From contig JANXCC010000001.1 of assembly GCA_025060395.1 (NCBI GenBank), positions 62,276 to 126,275 of the forward strand: DNA of 64,000 nt. The letters are read 5' to 3'. The notes under the pieces are model-generated. The model was not told the DNA's origin. It ran no database searches and saw only the letters and a list, made by a program, of their open reading frames with translations. The DNA comes from Candidatus Bipolaricaulota bacterium (GTDB taxonomy: Bacteria > Bipolaricaulota > Bipolaricaulia > RBG-16-55-9 > DRXL01). The translations under genes and the position numbers were made by a program. This document shows positions 33,613 to 42,489 of the stretch, one piece after another; the stretch's first letter is position 1, and each line of letters begins with the position of its first letter.

Positions 33613-33626
<14 letters not shown>
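33018..33626 (+). CDS. ribE: Riboflavin synthase, alpha subunit
   Basis: Dismutates two 6,7-dimethyl-8-ribityllumazine molecules to riboflavin. The 202 residues form two similar lumazine-binding halves: [12 protein letters not shown] and NGVCLTI in the first, [13 protein letters not shown] and LDGISLTIF in the second. The ATG at 33018 is preferred to the in-frame TTG at 33015 because the family starts MFTGI. TATGAT (33003-33008) ends 9 nt before the ATG, so a leaderless or near-leaderless mRNA is likely. No FMN riboswitch is visible upstream. It overlaps ribBA by 14 nt. Confidence 0.95.
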
Positions 33627-34828
<1,202 letters not shown>

Positions 34829-34839
<11 letters not shown>

Positions 34840-35248
34840 GATCGCGATCGTCGTCAGTCAGTTTAATAAAGAGATCACCCAAGAGCTGCTCAAGGCTGCG
34901 CAAGAAGAGCTTCAGCGAGCTGGGGTCGCGGAGATTGATGTCTTTTGGGTGCCGGGGGCGTTTGAGTTGCCCGCAACGGTGAAGCGTTTAGCTCAAGTGG
35001 GGCGCTATGATGGGATTCTGCCGCTGGGGTGCGTGATCAAGGGGGAGACCGCGCACTTTGAGCATATCGCTCGGGCAGTCGCTGATGGACTCATGCGCGT
35101 GACGCTCGAATGTGATACTCCCATAGTCTTTGGGGTGCTGACGCCGTACACCGAAGAGCAGGCGTGGGCGCGGATCTACAAAGGCGCTGAAGTCGCCAAG
35201 AGCCTAATAGAACTGATTCATCTTCGGCGGAAGCTGAGATCTGCCTAG
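34829..35248 (+). CDS. ribH: 6,7-dimethyl-8-ribityllumazine synthase
   Basis: Condenses the products of RibB and RibD/RibA to the lumazine precursor of riboflavin; usually a 60-subunit shell or a pentamer. In its 139 residues [11 protein letters not shown] at the N-terminus, [14 protein letters not shown] near 45, [15 protein letters not shown] near 75 and [15 protein letters not shown] near 105 are all conserved. It is slightly short (usual 150-160), missing part of the N-terminal tail. Its start overlaps the end of ribBA. Last gene of the riboflavin operon, where nusB often follows. Confidence 0.96.
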
Positions 35249-35280
35249 ACGGGTCCTGCTTATTCACGGCAAGCTCACCC

Positions 35281-35302
35281 CTCTCTATGAGAGCATAGAG
35301 AG
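35281..35302. repeat. Perfect inverted repeat after ribH
   Basis: CTCTCTATG-AGAG-CATAGAGAG, a 9-bp perfect stem with a 4-nt loop. There is no T run after it, so it is not a classic terminator. It ends 18 nt before a weak -35 box, which makes it an operator or a 3'-end stabiliser candidate. Confidence 0.5.
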
Positions 35303-35320
35303 CCACAGTGAAGATTCTTC

Positions 35321-35349
35321 TCGAAAGTCTCTTCGCTCTGTGCTACAAT
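35321..35349 (+). promoter_or_regulatory. Promoter before the small unknown gene
   Basis: TCGAAA (35321-35326), 17 nt, TACAAT (35344-35349). A GTG codon begins 9 nt after the -10 box. Confidence 0.5.
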
Positions 35350-35358
35350 AATCTTTGG

Positions 35359-35655
35359 GTGATCATTGTGATAGCAGCGAAAGATCGTCAGGTGCTTCAG
35401 ATGCTCGACACGCTCGGTGCGCCTCATAATAGCGATCTCGCGACGCGCACCGAGAGATTGCTGAACACCTTAGGTGTCTGGGAGGTCGCGCATCGACTGC
35501 GTTCTGCTTGTGCCGAGTACCCGCGCGAAGCTCAGGCGTTTTTAGAGTATCTGGCCCAGATCAACCCTGCCGCCGCTGATAGAATTCAAATATTGCTCAC
35601 AGCCACCAAGGGCGAAGACAAAGAGCTCGTTAGGCGCGAGTTCGGCGCAGAATAA
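35359..35655 (+). CDS. Small protein of unknown function
   Basis: 98 residues if it starts at the GTG at 35359, which is where a transcript from the TACAAT box would begin. A second GTG (35368) and an upstream start at 35308 are also in frame, but the latter precedes the promoter. The sequence is helical and charged (AAKDRQVLQMLDTLG, HRLRSACAEYPREAQAFLEYL) with no membrane segment or recognised motif. The position after ribH is where nusB sits in many genomes, and a very diverged relative cannot be excluded. The UPF0173 gene follows after 18 nt. Confidence 0.5.
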   Translation: MIIVIAAKDRQVLQMLDTLGAPHNSDLATRTERLLNTLGVWEVAHRLRSACAEYPREAQAFLEYLAQINPAAADRIQILLTATKGEDKELVRREFGAE

Positions 35656-35673
35656 ATCTTGAAGGAGGTCCCT

Positions 35674-36348
35674 ATGCAAATTACGTTCATTGGTCATGCC
35701 GCCGTCGAGATCAGAACCAACAAACACTCGATCTTGATCGATCCGTTCATCACTGGCAACCCCGTCGCAAAACACAAGCCTGAAGACTTCAAGCCCGACG
35801 CAATCTTGCTCACTCACGGCCACGCCGATCATTTGGGCGATGCCGTATCGATCAGCCAGCGCACCGGTGCGCCGATCATCGCGATCTTTGAGTTGGCAAC
35901 GTACTGTCAGTCCCAAGGGGCAAAAGCCGTCGGGATGAACATCGGCGGCCCAAGCCGCTTCGAGTTCGGAACCGTCCAATTAACCCCAGCAATCCATAGC
36001 TCCAGCCACAACGGACATTACTTGGGAGAACCCTGTGGGATAGTCCTCACGACCCTAGAGAACACAAAGATCTACCACGCGGGCGATACTGCGCTCTTTG
36101 GCGACATGGCCCTCATCGGAAAACTCGGATTAGATATAGCTTTCTTGCCCATCGGGAGTTACTATACGATGGACCCCGACGCGGCTGCTGAAGCCGTCCA
36201 GTTGCTCAAACCCAAGATCGTCATCCCGATTCACTATAATACCCTGCCGGCAATCACCCAAGATCCCCACAGATTCAAGACGATGGTCGAGTCACGGACT
36301 CAAACACAAGTCATTATCATGCGTCCCGGTGAGAGCGTGACTGTTTAA
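35674..36348 (+). CDS. Metallo-beta-lactamase-fold hydrolase, UPF0173 family
   Basis: 224 residues, close to the usual length of this family. The metal site THGHADHLGD near residue 50 is the HxHxDH motif; IHSSSHNGHYLG, the AGDTALFGDM aspartate and PIHYNT supply further ligands. Family members are predicted metal-dependent hydrolases with no firmly known substrate. The ATG at 35674 has GGAGG 5 nt upstream. Probably co-transcribed with the small gene before it. Confidence 0.88.
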   Translation: MQITFIGHAAVEIRTNKHSILIDPFITGNPVAKHKPEDFKPDAILLTHGHADHLGDAVSISQRTGAPIIAIFELATYCQSQGAKAVGMNIGGPSRFEFGTVQLTPAIHSSSHNGHYLGEPCGIVLTTLENTKIYHAGDTALFGDMALIGKLGLDIAFLPIGSYYTMDPDAAAEAVQLLKPKIVIPIHYNTLPAITQDPHRFKTMVESRTQTQVIIMRPGESVTV

Positions 36349-36449
36349 CGGGAATGGCCGACTGTTATTGAAAATCTGTGACGGCTGTCGCCCTTGACAG
36401 GGGAGGGTCCCTGCCCCATAATAGCCCTGGGAGTGTAGCGCGCATCACG

Positions 36450-36477
36450 TTGCGACACGCCGCAGATACGCTATAAT
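36450..36477 (+). promoter_or_regulatory. Promoter of nrdJ
   Basis: TTGCGA (36450-36455), 16 nt, TATAAT (36472-36477). It leaves a leader of about 100 nt. Confidence 0.75.
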
Positions 36478-36483
36478 CTACAT

Positions 36484-36583
36484 AGGAAGGGGCTTTCCCA
36501 GCCGAATCGGCCCACCTAGGTGTGCGACCGATACGAGGCTCAAGCGATCATCGCGGCGTCACGCAGAAGGGGGAAAATCCGAA
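36484..36583 (+). other. Structured leader of nrdJ
   Basis: Within the leader are GGAAGGGGCTTTCC (a small hairpin), GCCGAATCGGC (a 4-bp stem) and the perfect palindrome CACCTAGGTG. Because NrdJ uses B12 I looked for a cobalamin riboswitch: the leader is too short and the B12 box is not visible. It may fold, but I cannot assign it to a known class. Confidence 0.4.
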
Positions 36584-38905
36584 ATGGTACAGGAGATCAG
36601 CACGGCCAAGACCACCGCGATTGCTCCGGAGACCATTGAGTTCTTCGGAGGCGATGAACTCCGCATCCGATGCTTTTTAGATAAATACGCCCTGCGCGAT
36701 CTGTCGGGAAAGATCATCGAGAAGACGCCCTTGGAGATGTGGGAACGCGTAGCCCGTGAGATAGCATCTGTCGAGACGGACGCGAAGAAGCGCCGCGAGT
36801 GGGAGAAGAGATTCTATTGGCTCTTAGAAGACTTCCGCTTCATTCCTGGCGGGCGGATTATGTTTGGTGCAGGGCAGCCACGCCGCGCTACACTTTTGAA
36901 CTGCTACGTGATCCCAATCAAAGAAGACTCTATTGAAGGGATCTTCGAGTGGTGCAAAGAAGCCGCGCGCACATACTCTTTCGGCGGTGGCGTGGGAACC
37001 GATATCTCCATTCTGAGGCCCAAGGGCACTCCCGTCAACAATTCGGCGATCTACTCTTCGGGATCTGTGAGCTTCATGGAACTCTTCTCTACGACGACGG
37101 GCACGATCGGCCAAGCGGGGCGGAGGGGCGCTCTGATGATCACGATTAGCGTTGATCATCCTGACATCTTGGATTTTATCGAGATCAAGAACGATCCGGA
37201 GCGCCGCAGAGTCCAGTATGCGAACATCAGCGTGCGTGTGACCGACGAATTTATGAGGGCCGTTGAGCGCGACGCCAACTTCCTGCTACGCTACGAGAGC
37301 GACAGGGTCGGGCGCATAGAGAAGCATGTGCGGGCGCGGGAGATCTGGGAGAAGCTCGTGAAGAACGCCTGGGCGAGCGCTGAGCCGGGTGTGATCTTCT
37401 GGGACACGATCAAGCGCGAGTCGACCACAGAGTACAACGGCATGGAAGTGATCACGACCAACCCCTGCAGCGAGATCCCCCTGGAAGCTTACGGGGCATG
37501 CTGCTTGGGCAATATTAACCTATCAAAGTTTGTGCTGGACAGCTTCACACCCAAGGCGCGCATGGACTGGGTCAATCTCGAGAAAGCCCTGCGCTACGCA
37601 GTGCGCTTCCTGGATAATGTCCTCGACTATAACGTCGACAAGCACCCATTGCCGGCCCAGCGCGAGGCGTCGCTGCGCTCGCGCAGAATCGGGGTCGGCT
37701 TTACCGGCTTTGGAGACATGCTCATCAAGCTCAATTTAAAGTACGATACCGAAGAGGCGATCGAATTTACGGATAAGCTCTTTGAGCGCATCAAGCATAT
37801 CGTCTATGACGAGAGCACTGAGTTGGCCGTCGAGAAGGGGACCTTCCCGGCATTCGACTGTGAGAAGCATCTGAAGAGCGCGTTCATTAGGCGTCTGGAT
37901 GCGTCCCTCATAGAGAAGATCAAGAAGAACGGGCTGCGGAACGCGGCACTTCTGACGGTGCCACCGGTTGGCTCTGGCTCAGTGCTTGCGGGATGTTCTT
38001 CGGGAATCGAGCCGATCTTCTCGCTCAGCTATGTGCGCAAGTCCAAGTCGCTCAGCAAGGACGAATTTGAAGTGAGCCACCCCTTGGTGCGTGAGTACAT
38101 GGAGAAGATGAGGCTCTCAAATCTCCAAGAGCTCCCCAAGACCTTCGTCACGGCGCACGAGATCGAACCCATTATGAGAGTTCGCATGCAAGCGACGATT
38201 CAAAAGCACATTGATCACGCGATCTCCAGCACGGTCAACCTGGCCAAGGACGTCTCACCGGAGACGATCGGGGATATCTATTTCGAGGCTTGGAAGGCCG
38301 GTTGCAAGGGGATCACGGTCTACAGGGAGGGCTCGCGCGAGGGCATTCTCTTGACGAAAGAAGCAGCCAAGGAGAGCGAAAAACCCGCGCGCGCGACGCT
38401 GGCTCCGCGCCCGCGCCCCAAGGTCGTCAAGGGTAAGACCTACCGAATGAAGACGGAGCTGGGCACGGTCTTCATAACGGTCAACGAAGACGATGAAGGG
38501 ATCTTTGAGGTCTTCGTGCAGGGGCTAGGGAAGTCTGGCACGTCCACGGCGGCGTTCACTGAAGCGATTGGGCGCTTGATCTCGCTCGCCTTGCGATCAG
38601 GAGTCAAGCCCAGCGCGATCATCGATCAACTTAGTTTGATTCGCGGCTCACGCCCCGTAGTACAAGAGGACGGCACAGTCGTCTTCTCCGTGCCCGATGC
38701 GGTTGCCAAAGCCATCGCAGAGTACCTGCGCGGTGGTGAGCAATTGACGCTCATAGAGGGAGTGAAACCGAGACCAGTACCTCCTCCCTCCAATGGCCAT
38801 GACACTAAGCGGGACGTCGAACTCTGTCCCAGCTGCGGCGGGGTCTTAATCTTCACTAATGGCTGCTACATCTGCAGCGACTGCGGTTTCTCGGAATGTG
38901 ATTGA
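36584..38905 (+). CDS. nrdJ: Ribonucleoside-diphosphate reductase, adenosylcobalamin-dependent (class II)
   Basis: Makes deoxyribonucleotides with a B12-derived thiyl radical, independent of oxygen. In its 773 residues the N-terminal GGRIMFGAG and LNCYVIP give one redox Cys, FGGGVGTDIS follows, the radical/active-site motif NPCSEIPLE is near residue 290, and PVGSGSVLAGCSSGIEP near 465. A TSCPD-type domain (KTELGTVFITVNEDDEG) lies near 625-715. The C-terminus is a zinc-ribbon-like CPSCGG...CYICSDCGFSEC that also supplies the mobile cysteines. No ATP-cone is seen at the N-terminus, so overall-activity regulation by dATP may be absent. Confidence 0.95.
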   Translation: MVQEISTAKTTAIAPETIEFFGGDELRIRCFLDKYALRDLSGKIIEKTPLEMWERVAREIASVETDAKKRREWEKRFYWLLEDFRFIPGGRIMFGAGQPRRATLLNCYVIPIKEDSIEGIFEWCKEAARTYSFGGGVGTDISILRPKGTPVNNSAIYSSGSVSFMELFSTTTGTIGQAGRRGALMITISVDHPDILDFIEIKNDPERRRVQYANISVRVTDEFMRAVERDANFLLRYESDRVGRIEKHVRAREIWEKLVKNAWASAEPGVIFWDTIKRESTTEYNGMEVITTNPCSEIPLEAYGACCLGNINLSKFVLDSFTPKARMDWVNLEKALRYAVRFLDNVLDYNVDKHPLPAQREASLRSRRIGVGFTGFGDMLIKLNLKYDTEEAIEFTDKLFERIKHIVYDESTELAVEKGTFPAFDCEKHLKSAFIRRLDASLIEKIKKNGLRNAALLTVPPVGSGSVLAGCSSGIEPIFSLSYVRKSKSLSKDEFEVSHPLVREYMEKMRLSNLQELPKTFVTAHEIEPIMRVRMQATIQKHIDHAISSTVNLAKDVSPETIGDIYFEAWKAGCKGITVYREGSREGILLTKEAAKESEKPARATLAPRPRPKVVKGKTYRMKTELGTVFITVNEDDEGIFEVFVQGLGKSGTSTAAFTEAIGRLISLALRSGVKPSAIIDQLSLIRGSRPVVQEDGTVVFSVPDAVAKAIAEYLRGGEQLTLIEGVKPRPVPPPSNGHDTKRDVELCPSCGGVLIFTNGCYICSDCGFSECD

Positions 38906-38928
38906 GCTGCTTTCGGTGCTGGTGGGAG

Positions 38929-38964
38929 GCCCTCATCCTCTAAAATTATAAGGGGGATGAGGGC
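38929..38964 (+). terminator. Long hairpin between nrdJ and mutM
   Basis: GCCCTCATCC (38929-38938) is the exact complement of GGATGAGGGC (38955-38964): a 10-bp stem with a 16-nt AT-rich loop. No T run follows, so it may be a weak or Rho-assisted terminator or an mRNA 3' protector. A TATAAG sequence lies in the loop and could serve mutM. Confidence 0.45.
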
Positions 38965-38978
38965 TGCAAATCTTCTCT

Positions 38979-39782
38979 ATGCCTGAGCTTCCCGAAGTTG
39001 AAACGCTTCGTCGTGCCTTGGCCAGAGAGCTTGAAGGATGCAGACTGAAAGCGCTAAAAATTTATGAGCCGCGTCTGCTCCAGAATACCTCGGAGCAGGA
39101 ACTGCAGCAAGTGCTTATAGGTAGTCGTTTGCGCGCGGTGAAGCGTCGTGCGAAGTTCCTGCTCTTCGATTTCGGAAGGCATACAGCTATCCTACACTTG
39201 CGCATGACAGGCTGGCTTGCGCTCCATCCTATAGCGAACCCGCGTTTCTGCTTTGAGTTTGTCGAAAACAAAACCCTCTATCTTCACGATACGCGGCGCT
39301 TGGCGACGCTCTATCTGGTGCCAAGCACGCGTGTCAACAAGCTTCCCCCGCTCTGCAAGCTTGGTATTGAGCCATTCCAGCCTAGCTACACCTTTGAGAA
39401 TTTCATCGCGCTCTTGCAGACAGACCAAGAGATCAAAAGGCTCCTCCTTGATCAACGCAAGATCGCAGGGATTGGGAATATCTACGCCTGCGAAGCGCTC
39501 TTTGCTAGCAAGATTCATCCCCAGCGTCCGGCTAAGAGCCTCTCTCGTTTGGAAGCACGAAGGCTCTTTACTCAGATCGATAAGATTCTTATGCGCGCGC
39601 TTGCAGAGCAGGGAACTTCGGTGAGAACATATAGAGGGCTGATGGGTGAACCCGGGGGCTTTCAAAATTTTTTGAAAGTCTATGATCGCGCAGGCAAGCC
39701 GTGTGTACGCTGCCGCGCGAAGATCGTGCGCATCATGCAGAGCGGGCGAGGGACGTACTTCTGCCCACACTGCCAAAAATAA
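38979..39782 (+). CDS. mutM: Formamidopyrimidine-DNA glycosylase
   Basis: Base-excision repair enzyme that removes 8-oxoguanine and formamidopyrimidines and cuts the strand. In its 267 residues the N-terminal catalytic proline is in MPELPEVETLRRAL, with the conserved Glu next to it; KRRAKFLLFDF gives the catalytic lysine region; the helix-two-turn-helix has IAGIGNIYACEAL near 163; and the C-terminal zinc finger is CVRCRAKIVRIMQSGRGTYFCPHCQ in a single beta hairpin. The length is normal. No clear ribosome binding site precedes the ATG. Confidence 0.96.
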   Translation: MPELPEVETLRRALARELEGCRLKALKIYEPRLLQNTSEQELQQVLIGSRLRAVKRRAKFLLFDFGRHTAILHLRMTGWLALHPIANPRFCFEFVENKTLYLHDTRRLATLYLVPSTRVNKLPPLCKLGIEPFQPSYTFENFIALLQTDQEIKRLLLDQRKIAGIGNIYACEALFASKIHPQRPAKSLSRLEARRLFTQIDKILMRALAEQGTSVRTYRGLMGEPGGFQNFLKVYDRAGKPCVRCRAKIVRIMQSGRGTYFCPHCQK

Positions 39783-39784
39783 GA

Positions 39785-39813
39785 ACGCCCTCACCCTTAT
39801 CGAGTGAGGGCGT
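39785..39813. terminator. Bidirectional terminator hairpin between mutM and the subtilase gene
   Basis: ACGCCCTCAC and GTGAGGGCGT form a perfect 10-bp stem with a 9-nt loop. It sits between two convergent genes. TCTTTG follows on the plus strand and TTCTTATTTTTGG follows on the minus strand, so termination is more convincing for the subtilase transcript. Confidence 0.75.
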
Positions 39814-39831
39814 GTCTTTGGCAGACTCTTC

Positions 39832-41967
39832 TTATCTAAGATCTATGTACGCGATATCGCCACACAAGGTCACTGTCTTGCCCGCTGATATGTCGTACTC
39901 CGTACGCGTGCTACCGTCGGCGAGAGTCATGCGGATACGTTGAGCCTCCGCGCTGTTATTCGTGTAAACGAAGCAACCATCGGTGCTGCGCTCGCTCCGC
40001 GCCCACGCTGATGGATTGGCAAACTCTACTTTGCTGAGGATGAGAGCGATCAGCTCTCCTGTGGGAGCACCCTCGGTGATCTGAATCTCGATAGGGACGG
40101 AGAACGGGCTGTTCTGCGCCCTCTCAGCCGTGATGGTGATCTCGCTCTGGTGCGTCCCTACGGCTAACCCAGCAGTATCCACGCTCACGTGGAGGACGGC
40201 TTGCCCGATCCCTTGAGTCGCCGAGAGCTTCACGAAAGCCGCCTGCGCTTGCGCTGTCCAGATGAGATCGCCCGCGCCTAGGTTCGCGATCTCTAAGAGT
40301 TGCGGGGCAGGAGCCGGACCGTTCGCTTGCGCCACGAACTTCAGCTTCTCCGGAAAGACCCCAATGATCACGTCAGCAGGCTTTTCTTCTTGGAGCGGCT
40401 CACCAAGAGCGATACGCCCAAGCCCATACGTGTTATCCGGGCCATCGTCGCCACGATCAACGGCACGCGACGCGAGAAAGTCCGCGATCTCCTTGGGACC
40501 CCACTGAGGCCGAGCGCTCTTAACGAGGGCGGCAGCACCAGCGACGTGAGGACTAGCAGCAGACGTCCCAAAGAACTGGCGAAAGCTCACGGTGCGCACG
40601 CCATCAGGGGCAACGAAATCGGGCTTGATCCTCCCATCCTTTGTCGGCCCGCGTGAGCTGTAGCGTCGCGCAGAATCGTTGCGAAAATCCACAGCGCCGA
40701 CGCTGTACGCACTGGGAGATATGGCCGGTTCAAAGATCCCGACGCTCCCTTCCCAAACCGCGTACTCCGGCTCGAACTCCACGACCGTGAGATCCAACCG
40801 CGCCGTAGGCTTGGTCGCTGAACGCTGTCGAATCTTGAGATGATAGCGTCCTGACTCCCGCGGAGTGAAGATGAGTAAGCGCGAGGGCCAGCCCAGACGC
40901 AGTTGCCCTCCGCTGGAACGACGCCGATCCGCGTCATCGAAGAGAAGCAGTTCATAATTCTCGGTCGCTTGGCCACACTTGTCCTCCCAGCCCAGCACAG
41001 CGATAACCCTGCTCCCCTCTTGAGCCTCGACCTCGATGGTGAGCCCTTCATCGTCTCCTAAGAAGTTATGGAATCCATCTCTGTCGGGATCGTCGAAGAT
41101 CCCCTGCCAATGCTCCGTCGCATGGTTGCCCACGGAGACCGCCCAAAAGATCCCTGCATCTCGAGCCTTCTTGACGATGGGCTCGATGAGTCCCGTCCCC
41201 TCCCAGGGACAGCCCGTCCCTAAGAAGTTAAACGACGTATTGATCACGTGCACGCCCTCGGAGATCAGAAAATCTATAGCTCGCCCCAGCTGAACGTCCG
41301 AGTCGAAGTTCACCAGATAGAATGTGGCCTCAGGGACTAGATCGTAGACGATCTCCGCTACGGCAGTGCCATGGCGCTGATTGGCTTCGATATTTTCTTC
41401 GCGGGTGAACGAGCGCACGATGACGCGCTCGGCCGGAGGCAGCTCGCTCCCCAAGAGTCGCTTATAGCCCATAAAGCCAGCATCAATAATAGCGACCTTT
41501 ACCCCTTGGCCCTTGATCCCGGCTTCATGCCACAAATTGGCCCCGATGACCCGCACGCCCTCACTGACAGAGCCGCCTTGCTCCCAAAGGGGCACAAATG
41601 GTGTGCGCACCCAGGAGACAGAGCTCAGCTCAGCGAGCGCGTTCACAGCTTTTATCGGCACAAACGCTTGGACGAGATTCTCATAGACAGCCTCGACATG
41701 CCCACCGAGCATTGCCACACGGGCTTGAATACCCTGCACCTCAGACGCCTCAGTCGCTTCGAGCACGAGGCGCACCTTACCGGCCTTTAAGTCTTCGGGA
41801 TTGTTGGCCGGCAGCGAGGGAAGCTCCAATCCCGACTCGAACGCCGTCAAGCTCTCAGCTAAGAGCTCTTGGATCTTGAGCGAGCGCCCCTCGTGCGCCT
41901 GATAATTAGGGAAGACAACAGCCGACATCGCAATGAGCAGAACCCCAAGAGCAAAAACTCTTCTCAT
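39832..41967 (-). CDS. Secreted subtilisin-family (S8) serine protease
   Basis: 711 residues from the ATG at 41967 (AAGGAG 9 nt upstream). Signal peptide, a propeptide-like domain (about 62-125: KVRLVLEATEAS, YENLVQAFVPIKA), then the S8 domain with Asp162 in AIIDAGF, His199 in QRHGTAVAE, the oxyanion Asn281 in SVGNHA and Ser469 in FGTSAASPHVAG. A beta-sandwich insert (about 305-400) lies inside the catalytic domain. After about 530 follow two C-terminal beta domains. It is the third gene of a run nfeD, small anchored protein, protease; that small protein is a free copy of the propeptide-like domain. Confidence 0.9.
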   Translation of the reverse strand: MRRVFALGVLLIAMSAVVFPNYQAHEGRSLKIQELLAESLTAFESGLELPSLPANNPEDLKAGKVRLVLEATEASEVQGIQARVAMLGGHVEAVYENLVQAFVPIKAVNALAELSSVSWVRTPFVPLWEQGGSVSEGVRVIGANLWHEAGIKGQGVKVAIIDAGFMGYKRLLGSELPPAERVIVRSFTREENIEANQRHGTAVAEIVYDLVPEATFYLVNFDSDVQLGRAIDFLISEGVHVINTSFNFLGTGCPWEGTGLIEPIVKKARDAGIFWAVSVGNHATEHWQGIFDDPDRDGFHNFLGDDEGLTIEVEAQEGSRVIAVLGWEDKCGQATENYELLLFDDADRRRSSGGQLRLGWPSRLLIFTPRESGRYHLKIRQRSATKPTARLDLTVVEFEPEYAVWEGSVGIFEPAISPSAYSVGAVDFRNDSARRYSSRGPTKDGRIKPDFVAPDGVRTVSFRQFFGTSAASPHVAGAAALVKSARPQWGPKEIADFLASRAVDRGDDGPDNTYGLGRIALGEPLQEEKPADVIIGVFPEKLKFVAQANGPAPAPQLLEIANLGAGDLIWTAQAQAAFVKLSATQGIGQAVLHVSVDTAGLAVGTHQSEITITAERAQNSPFSVPIEIQITEGAPTGELIALILSKVEFANPSAWARSERSTDGCFVYTNNSAEAQRIRMTLADGSTRTEYDISAGKTVTLCGDIAYIDLR

Positions 41968-42022
41968 GTACTTCAACTCCTTGTTGTACTATAAAATTCG
42001 CCGTTATTATACCAAAAGAATG

Positions 42023-42463
42023 TCATCTGTTGTCGAGCTTAGGCCGCAGAGGCAATCGAATAAACTCAATATGCGGGTGTTTCGCCAGTTTGAGCAACGC
42101 CTTGATGGGAACGAGCGCTTGCAGCTGATTCTCATAGTCGGCTTCTACGGTGCCGTCGAGCGCCTCTACGGCCCAGCGCAGCTCTTCCAACGCTTCGGGG
42201 CTGACGGCCTCAATTACGACGACGACCTTGCCGTCTTTCACGTCTTGCTCAAAGCCATGTTCTTTAGAGAACAGAGCGGGATCGGGAGCGGAGATCAACA
42301 AGACTAAGCGCTCTTGCAGCCTGGGATAATCATCAGGGTTGAGGATCACCCTGGGCTCTGCTGGGGATGGCGTTGGGCTAGGACGCGTCGAGATGTACCA
42401 CAACGCCCCGATAATGAGCACAAGCCCGATGAGTACCACAAAAAAACTCGCAGTCTTCTGCAT
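42023..42463 (-). CDS. Membrane-anchored protein homologous to the neighbouring protease propeptide
   Basis: 146 residues. TM helix about 8-25, a Pro-rich linker (RPSPTPSPAEP), then a domain from about 78 whose sequence KVVVVIEAVSPEALEELR, TVEADYENQLQALVPIKALLKLAKHPHIEFIRLPL lines up with residues 64-127 of the subtilase encoded just downstream. Its ATG has GAGGAGG 8 nt upstream. A free, tethered propeptide could inhibit the protease or help it fold, as I9-type propeptides do; this is inference. It lies between nfeD (26 nt) and the protease gene (55 nt). Confidence 0.75.
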   Translation of the reverse strand: MQKTASFFVVLIGLVLIIGALWYISTRPSPTPSPAEPRVILNPDDYPRLQERLVLLISAPDPALFSKEHGFEQDVKDGKVVVVIEAVSPEALEELRWAVEALDGTVEADYENQLQALVPIKALLKLAKHPHIEFIRLPLRPKLDNR

Positions 42464-42489
42464 AGAGGACCTCCTCTGATCGATGAGGG

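Noticed and set aside
36349-36583. Cobalamin riboswitch upstream of nrdJ
   Set aside because: Only about 100 nt of leader follow the promoter and no B12 box or long kissing-loop structure is visible.
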